Assembly (NCBI GenBank): GCA_017631795.1
Contig: JAGBSO010000016.1
Location: 1-64,000, forward strand
Origin: Clostridia bacterium
GTDB taxonomy: Bacteria; Bacillota; Clostridia; Oscillospirales; Acutalibacteraceae
Direction of reading: 5' to 3'
DNA length: 64,000 nucleotides
Both the position numbers and the translations under genes were made by a program. Positions 60,144 through 64,000 of the stretch are shown piece after piece (within the stretch, counting starts at the first letter, position 1; each line of letters opens with the position of its first letter). The notes under the pieces are model-generated. The model worked only from the letters and a program-made list of their open reading frames with translations. It was not told the origin of the DNA and ran no database searches.

Positions 60144-61658
60144 ATGAAAAAGAAAATATTGTTTTTAGTCATCACCGCTGCAACAATTTTTTCATCGGCA
60201 ATAACAGGATTTGCCGAATCCGCTGCAAATCCTCAGACTGAGCAGAGCGGTTTCAGCTTTGAATTCATGTTGAAATGCTTTTTCGGCAGCACTTCTGCTG
60301 TCATCGCAGCATCTGCAGTTTTTGTTCTGTTCCTGTTGCTCATAATTTTCAGAAAAAAGCTGAAAAGAAAACTGAACAAGTCAAAGGCATCACAGCTTGT
60401 CAACGCATTCATTCTGTTTTTCTCAGTAAGCGGAATTGCATGTCTGGCAATGGCTTTCGCAACAGATGGTGAGACATGGTCAAATCTGATGCACATCAAT
60501 AAAGAGTCCGCATTACTGTATACACAGTTTGAAGACTATATTCTCAACATCCACAGTGCAGGTGCACAGCAGTTTTTCTCAACTGCAACCACAAACACAC
60601 CTTTTGCGCATCTGATTTATTTTATACTTGCACAGTTTCTGCCCACAAAACTGGTTGTCAACAATCCTATCGTCACATATCCCAGAATTCTGCATGATCA
60701 GCCATTCATGTATCTCTATCTGATTCTTGTGATGTTCTGCGTTGTTCTTCTTTACAGAATGAACCGTTCTGTGCTCAGAAACAACGGTCTGAATATGCGT
60801 GACGAAGTTGTTGCATTTCTTTTTGCAGTATCATATCCCGCGATTTTCTGCATAGAAAAAGGCAATATCACAAGCTTCAGTATTGTTCTTGTAATGATAT
60901 TTTTGACATTACATAATTCAGAAAAAAAACTTTTCAATGAATTATCACTTCTTGCAATAGCTGCATCGGCAGCCATAACACCTTACACGCTTGTATTCTC
61001 TCTGATTCTGTTTAAAGATAAAAGCAGACAGTCAGTTCTTAAATTCGTAAGAACTGTTGTATATTTCCTCATCCTGTTTATTTCTCCTGCTGTTTTCACA
61101 GGATTCGGAAACATTCTGACATACGTAAAAGCGTTTGTTTCAGTTTCGGCAGAAGGTTTTATTCCGGGAAATATGAGCATTGTAAATCTTCTTCATTTCT
61201 TCGGAATTTCAAATACAGTCATTATCTATGCAATAGTTCTTCTCACTGATGCTATCGCAGTTCTTGCACTGATAATGCTGCCTGAAATGTGGCAGAAAAC
61301 AGCCGCTGCAACATACATCATACTCAATGTCTTTGCATTCTCAGACGCATCTGCGCTGATGTTTGTATTTATCCCCGTTATTTTCCTGTTTGCAGAAAAA
61401 CAGCACAAAGCTTCAAGTTGGGCATATCTCGCCACATTTGCTGTTCTTATCACACCTTTCCCTGAATGGTACAGATACGATATCAACAGATTCTCTATCT
61501 TCATGACATCATTGGGAATTACAGATATTCAGAATGCAAACAATCTTATTTCTCTTGCAGCAACACAGTTTATCCTTGTAATTCTTTTCTATCAGATAAT
61601 CAATATGATGAAGGCTAAAAAGATAAAGAAGCAGGAAATCCCGTCAGAACAGACATAA
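60144..61658 (+). CDS. Polytopic membrane protein, GT87/DUF2029-like
   Basis: 504 aa. An N-terminal signal-like helix (about 5-25) and roughly 11 further membrane segments. The segment CIEKGNITSFSIVLVMIFLT (about 235-254) resembles the conserved E/GN motif region of GT-C glycosyltransferases that use polyprenyl-phosphate sugars (GT87, DUF2029). The extracellular loop after the second helix (about 115-165) contains acidic residues that could be catalytic. The assignment is a fold-level guess. ATG at 60144 follows AAAGGTG; an in-frame GTG at 60132 is part of that site. It diverges from the YfhO operon, which suggests a shared surface-glycan role. Confidence 0.6.
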   Translation: MKKKILFLVITAATIFSSAITGFAESAANPQTEQSGFSFEFMLKCFFGSTSAVIAASAVFVLFLLLIIFRKKLKRKLNKSKASQLVNAFILFFSVSGIACLAMAFATDGETWSNLMHINKESALLYTQFEDYILNIHSAGAQQFFSTATTNTPFAHLIYFILAQFLPTKLVVNNPIVTYPRILHDQPFMYLYLILVMFCVVLLYRMNRSVLRNNGLNMRDEVVAFLFAVSYPAIFCIEKGNITSFSIVLVMIFLTLHNSEKKLFNELSLLAIAASAAITPYTLVFSLILFKDKSRQSVLKFVRTVVYFLILFISPAVFTGFGNILTYVKAFVSVSAEGFIPGNMSIVNLLHFFGISNTVIIYAIVLLTDAIAVLALIMLPEMWQKTAAATYIILNVFAFSDASALMFVFIPVIFLFAEKQHKASSWAYLATFAVLITPFPEWYRYDINRFSIFMTSLGITDIQNANNLISLAATQFILVILFYQIINMMKAKKIKKQEIPSEQT

Positions 61659-61683
61659 ATTATTTTTATTTTCTTGGTATTCT

Positions 61684-61713
61684 ATTGCATTTTGGCAGAT
61701 GCAATGATATAAT
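61684..61713 (+). promoter_or_regulatory. Promoter with built-in dyad upstream of the ceramidase-like gene
   Basis: -35 TTGCAT (61685-61690), 17-nt spacer, -10 TATAAT (61708-61713). A perfect inverted repeat ATTGCAT-N8-ATGCAAT (61684-61705) covers the -35 box and spacer and would make a good operator. Confidence 0.6.
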
Positions 61714-61756
61714 AAACAAAAATTACAAAATTTTTCAGACAGGTAGGTAATGAAAA

Positions 61757-63475
61757 ATGAAAAAAAGATCAAAAGTTTTTCTTGCACTTGCGCTCTGTGT
61801 AACTCTTCTTTTCACATCTGTAACAGGTGTTTCCGCAGCAGCAGTTGCAGAAGAAACAGCATCAACTGACAACGCTTTCATGGAAGGCTTTGCAAACGTT
61901 CTCAACACAGCATTCAACAAAGTTGTTGACACTCTTCTTGACACAATCGTAAAGTTCTTCCCCAAGACAGTTCTTATCAAGGATGTTTCCGAATATGAGA
62001 GCGAAAACTTCATGGAAGGCACAAAAGATTTCATTGATGAACCCGTTGAAGGTGCAAAATGGAATCTCGGTTATGCTCAGGCATCAATCGTTCCCGAAGA
62101 TTTTGACGATGTCAAATACTACAAAGGCGGTTATGACCTCAACCTCAAGCTTACAGAAATGATCGACGACCTCAAAGTCCGTGTTGTCACTCTTAACGAC
62201 GGCAGCGACAGAGGCACAACAGCTATCATCGCTATCGACTGTCTCGGTCTTGCAAACAGCGACGTAAGACTTATCAGAGCTGCTCTTGCTGATTACGCAG
62301 AAGCAAACAACATCGTAAGTATCAACGTGTCTGCAACACACGTTCACAGCGGTATCGACACACAGGGTATCTACACAGACCTTTTCACAAAAATCATCAC
62401 AAACCTTGCAGCAGCTATCACAAAGTCTGATAAACTTGCTCCCGCTATTGACAATGAATTCCGTCAGGTTATCATCGACAAATCAGTAGAATGCGTAAAG
62501 AGTGCATTTGAAAGCATGACAGAAGGTACTCTCACATATGCAAAGACAAATGCTGCTGAATATGTACGTGACCGTACAGCTCCCGACATCATGATCGAAG
62601 ATCTTTACAGATTCATGTTCACTCCCGATGACGGTTCAATGGGCACAATCATTTCAAACTACGGTGTGCATCCCGAATGTATCGGTTTCGGTACAAAAGT
62701 AGGTACATCAGACTTTGTTTACTACACAGAAAAAATTGTTAACGAAGGCGGTTACAACTTCATGTTCCTTCAGGGTGCAGTCGGTACATACACAGAAGAT
62801 ATGGGCGCATCAAGTGACGGTCTTGAACTCGACAGAGTTGAATCAACAATCCGTTACGGTGAAGAGCTCGGTTACATCCTTCTTGGTATGACAATGACAG
62901 AAGACGAAAGACTTGCAACTCTTGTTGACGAAGAAAGAGAAGCTGTTGCAATTGATAACGAAAACTACACTCCCTGGTACACAAGAGAAACTGTAACAGA
63001 GAGAGAAGTAGCTCCCATGCTCAACGTTGCTCACAACGAATACCTTGCTTCAGTTGACAACGGTGTTTACGAACTCTTCGGCAAGCTTTCACTTGCTAAC
63101 AATACAATGGTAACAGACGCTGAAGATAACTACTATGCAGTTACAGAAGTAGGTTACATGGAACTCGGCGACATCAAGATTATCCTTTGTCCCGGTGAAA
63201 CATACGCAGAGCTTCTCAAGGGCGGCGAAAACATGGCTGACTTCCCCTATGCTCCCGCATATGAAATCCTCGGCACAGAAGATGTTATCGTTTGTGACCT
63301 TGTAAACGACGCTCTCGGTTACATCATGCCCGACAGTTTCTTCACATATGCAACAATCAGATATGAAGACGGCGGCATCACAATCGACAGCAGCTGGGGT
63401 CTTACATCACTCGGCGATCGTGCAGCATCAAACATCTACGGTGCTATCTACGAACTCATTGAAGAAGTACGATAA
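61757..63475 (+). CDS. Secreted neutral-ceramidase-like protein
   Basis: 572 aa. Signal peptide MKKRSKVFLALALCVTLLF...VSA (cut about 30). A helical pro-like region (about 40-75) precedes the main domain. Features match the N-terminal domain of neutral/alkaline ceramidases: LGYAQASIVPED (about 98-109), INVSATHVHSG (about 192-202, Zn ligand His), SNYGVHPECIGF (about 301-312, second His) and FLQGAVGTYTED (about 336-347), where ceramidases have the catalytic AGDVSP. The usual Ser is not obvious there, so activity on ceramide is uncertain. It is a single gene with its own promoter/operator and terminator. Confidence 0.72.
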   Translation: MKKRSKVFLALALCVTLLFTSVTGVSAAAVAEETASTDNAFMEGFANVLNTAFNKVVDTLLDTIVKFFPKTVLIKDVSEYESENFMEGTKDFIDEPVEGAKWNLGYAQASIVPEDFDDVKYYKGGYDLNLKLTEMIDDLKVRVVTLNDGSDRGTTAIIAIDCLGLANSDVRLIRAALADYAEANNIVSINVSATHVHSGIDTQGIYTDLFTKIITNLAAAITKSDKLAPAIDNEFRQVIIDKSVECVKSAFESMTEGTLTYAKTNAAEYVRDRTAPDIMIEDLYRFMFTPDDGSMGTIISNYGVHPECIGFGTKVGTSDFVYYTEKIVNEGGYNFMFLQGAVGTYTEDMGASSDGLELDRVESTIRYGEELGYILLGMTMTEDERLATLVDEEREAVAIDNENYTPWYTRETVTEREVAPMLNVAHNEYLASVDNGVYELFGKLSLANNTMVTDAEDNYYAVTEVGYMELGDIKIILCPGETYAELLKGGENMADFPYAPAYEILGTEDVIVCDLVNDALGYIMPDSFFTYATIRYEDGGITIDSSWGLTSLGDRAASNIYGAIYELIEEVR

Positions 63476-63492
63476 TAAAAGAAACTTTTACG

Positions 63493-63528
63493 GAAGACGG
63501 TGTATTTCATACACTGTCTTCTTTTTTT
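63493..63528 (+). terminator. Intrinsic terminator after the ceramidase-like gene
   Basis: GAAGACgGTGTA-tttca-TACACtGTCTTC followed by seven T. Confidence 0.88.
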
Positions 63529-63553
63529 ATTGAGACAGCCTTTTCTTTTTTTA

Positions 63554-63582
63554 TTGATTTCGACAAAAAGCTGTGTTATAAT
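63554..63582 (+). promoter_or_regulatory. Sigma-A promoter of the MBOAT gene
   Basis: -35 TTGATT (63554-63559), 17-nt spacer, -10 TATAAT (63577-63582), 41 bp before the start codon. Confidence 0.7.
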
Positions 63583-63623
63583 GTAATGTGACAAAGTAGT
63601 TACAGAATGTAAGGTTTTATATT

Positions 63624-64000
63624 ATGCAGTTTAATTCTATTCATTTTCTTATATTTTTCCCGGTAGTGCTTGCGGTGTATTTCTTTATACCGAAGAAGCT
63701 TCGCTATTTATGGCTTCTTGCTGCAAGCTACTATTTTTACATGAGCTGGAATGCAAAATATGCAGTTCTTATCGGTTTTTCAACCGTAGTGACATATCTG
63801 ACGGGAATACTGATTGAGCAGATATCCTTTGAAGAAGGAAAACTATGGCGCAGGCTGAAGAAATTCACGCTGTTCCTTGGCATCAGCACAAATCTTGCTC
63901 TGCTTTTCATGTTCAAATACCTCGATTTTGCAACAGATAACATCAATTCATTGCTCAGCAGTTTTGGCTTAAGTGTTATAGACCGGAAATTTGACCTGCT
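63624..64000 (+). CDS. MBOAT family O-acyltransferase (partial, runs off the window)
   Basis: The first 125 codons are present and open to the window end. The N-terminus MQFNSIHFLIFFPVVLAVYF, then IPKKLRYLWLLAASYYFYMSW (given as IPKKLRYLWLLAAS and YYFYMSW) is the standard start of AlgI/DltB-like MBOAT proteins, which O-acetylate or otherwise acylate extracellular polysaccharides. At least four membrane segments are visible. An AAGG site lies upstream of the ATG. Acylation of the surface glycan made by the neighbouring genes is plausible. Confidence 0.85.
   Translation, partial: MQFNSIHFLIFFPVVLAVYFFIPKKLRYLWLLAASYYFYMSWNAKYAVLIGFSTVVTYLTGILIEQISFEEGKLWRRLKKFTLFLGISTNLALLFMFKYLDFATDNINSLLSSFGLSVIDRKFDL

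Noticed and set aside
1..64000. tRNA or rRNA genes, transposase genes, toxin-antitoxin pairs
   Set aside because: None seen on either strand; intergenic regions are short and explained by promoters, terminators and the repeat families.

Overview
The window looks like a chromosome segment from an anaerobic, probably spore-forming Clostridia of the Oscillospirales (Ruminococcaceae-like) type. This rests on moderate-to-low GC, AAGGAGG-type ribosome binding sites, consensus sigma-A promoters, the gene orders rimP-nusA-ylxR-ylxQ-infB-rbfA and hisS-aspS, an mreBCD-PBP2-minD-mgsA block, a spoVAD gene, and a secreted protein with a dockerin-type C-terminus. The placement is inferred from gene content; no rRNA gene is present. 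I see no tRNA gene, CRISPR array, transposase or prophage.

Layout. 0.2-4.3 kb (-): a secreted cysteine-motif protein, a CofE-like ligase and a GH4 glycosidase. 4.5-11.2 kb (+): a zinc-binding membrane protein, then rlmD-type methyltransferase, DUF2804, a small zinc protein, a NimA-like flavoprotein and a GH3 glycosidase. 11.5-21.3 kb (-): a secreted metallophosphoesterase, then the translation/RNA operon read rimP, nusA, ylxR, ylxQ, infB, rbfA, nrnA, truB, ribF, maf. 21.7-31.9 kb (+): mreB, mreC, mreD, PBP2, a minD-like ATPase, mgsA, hisS, aspS and a secreted alpha/beta hydrolase. 32.0-36.2 kb (+): rplM-rpsI, a sigma/anti-sigma cassette, a PHP hydrolase and an XRE-type membrane regulator. 36.3-40.8 kb (-): a phosphoesterase, an acyl-CoA ligase and a Na+/solute symporter. 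41-50 kb: a histidine phosphatase, a zinc-ribbon protein, araB, an LTA-synthase-like enzyme, spoVAD, a small alarmone synthetase and the dockerin protein. 50-60 kb (-): one seven-gene surface-sugar operon. 60-64 kb (+): a GT87-like membrane protein, a secreted ceramidase-like protein and the start of an MBOAT acyltransferase.

The most distinctive pathway is the 50-60 kb operon. RfbF, RfbG and RfbH would convert glucose-1-phosphate to a CDP-3,6-dideoxy-4-ketohexose. A thiamine-diphosphate enzyme and a short-chain reductase follow them, as YerE and YerF do in the yersiniose (branched-chain dideoxy sugar) pathway. A GT2 glycosyltransferase and a YfhO-type membrane protein would use the product at the cell surface. 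The partner reductase for RfbH is not in the window.

The most unusual non-coding content is a family of about 200-bp elements with TAAACAATAATTTA inverted ends. There are seven copies, one reduced to a 44-bp palindrome. Five begin exactly at the TAA stop codon of a neighbouring gene, and four carry a string of short hairpins whose stems vary in a compensated way between copies. Separately, two gene cassettes (sigma/anti-sigma and zinc-ribbon protein) sit between direct duplications of the host gene's terminator or 3' end, which suggests insertion just downstream of genes.
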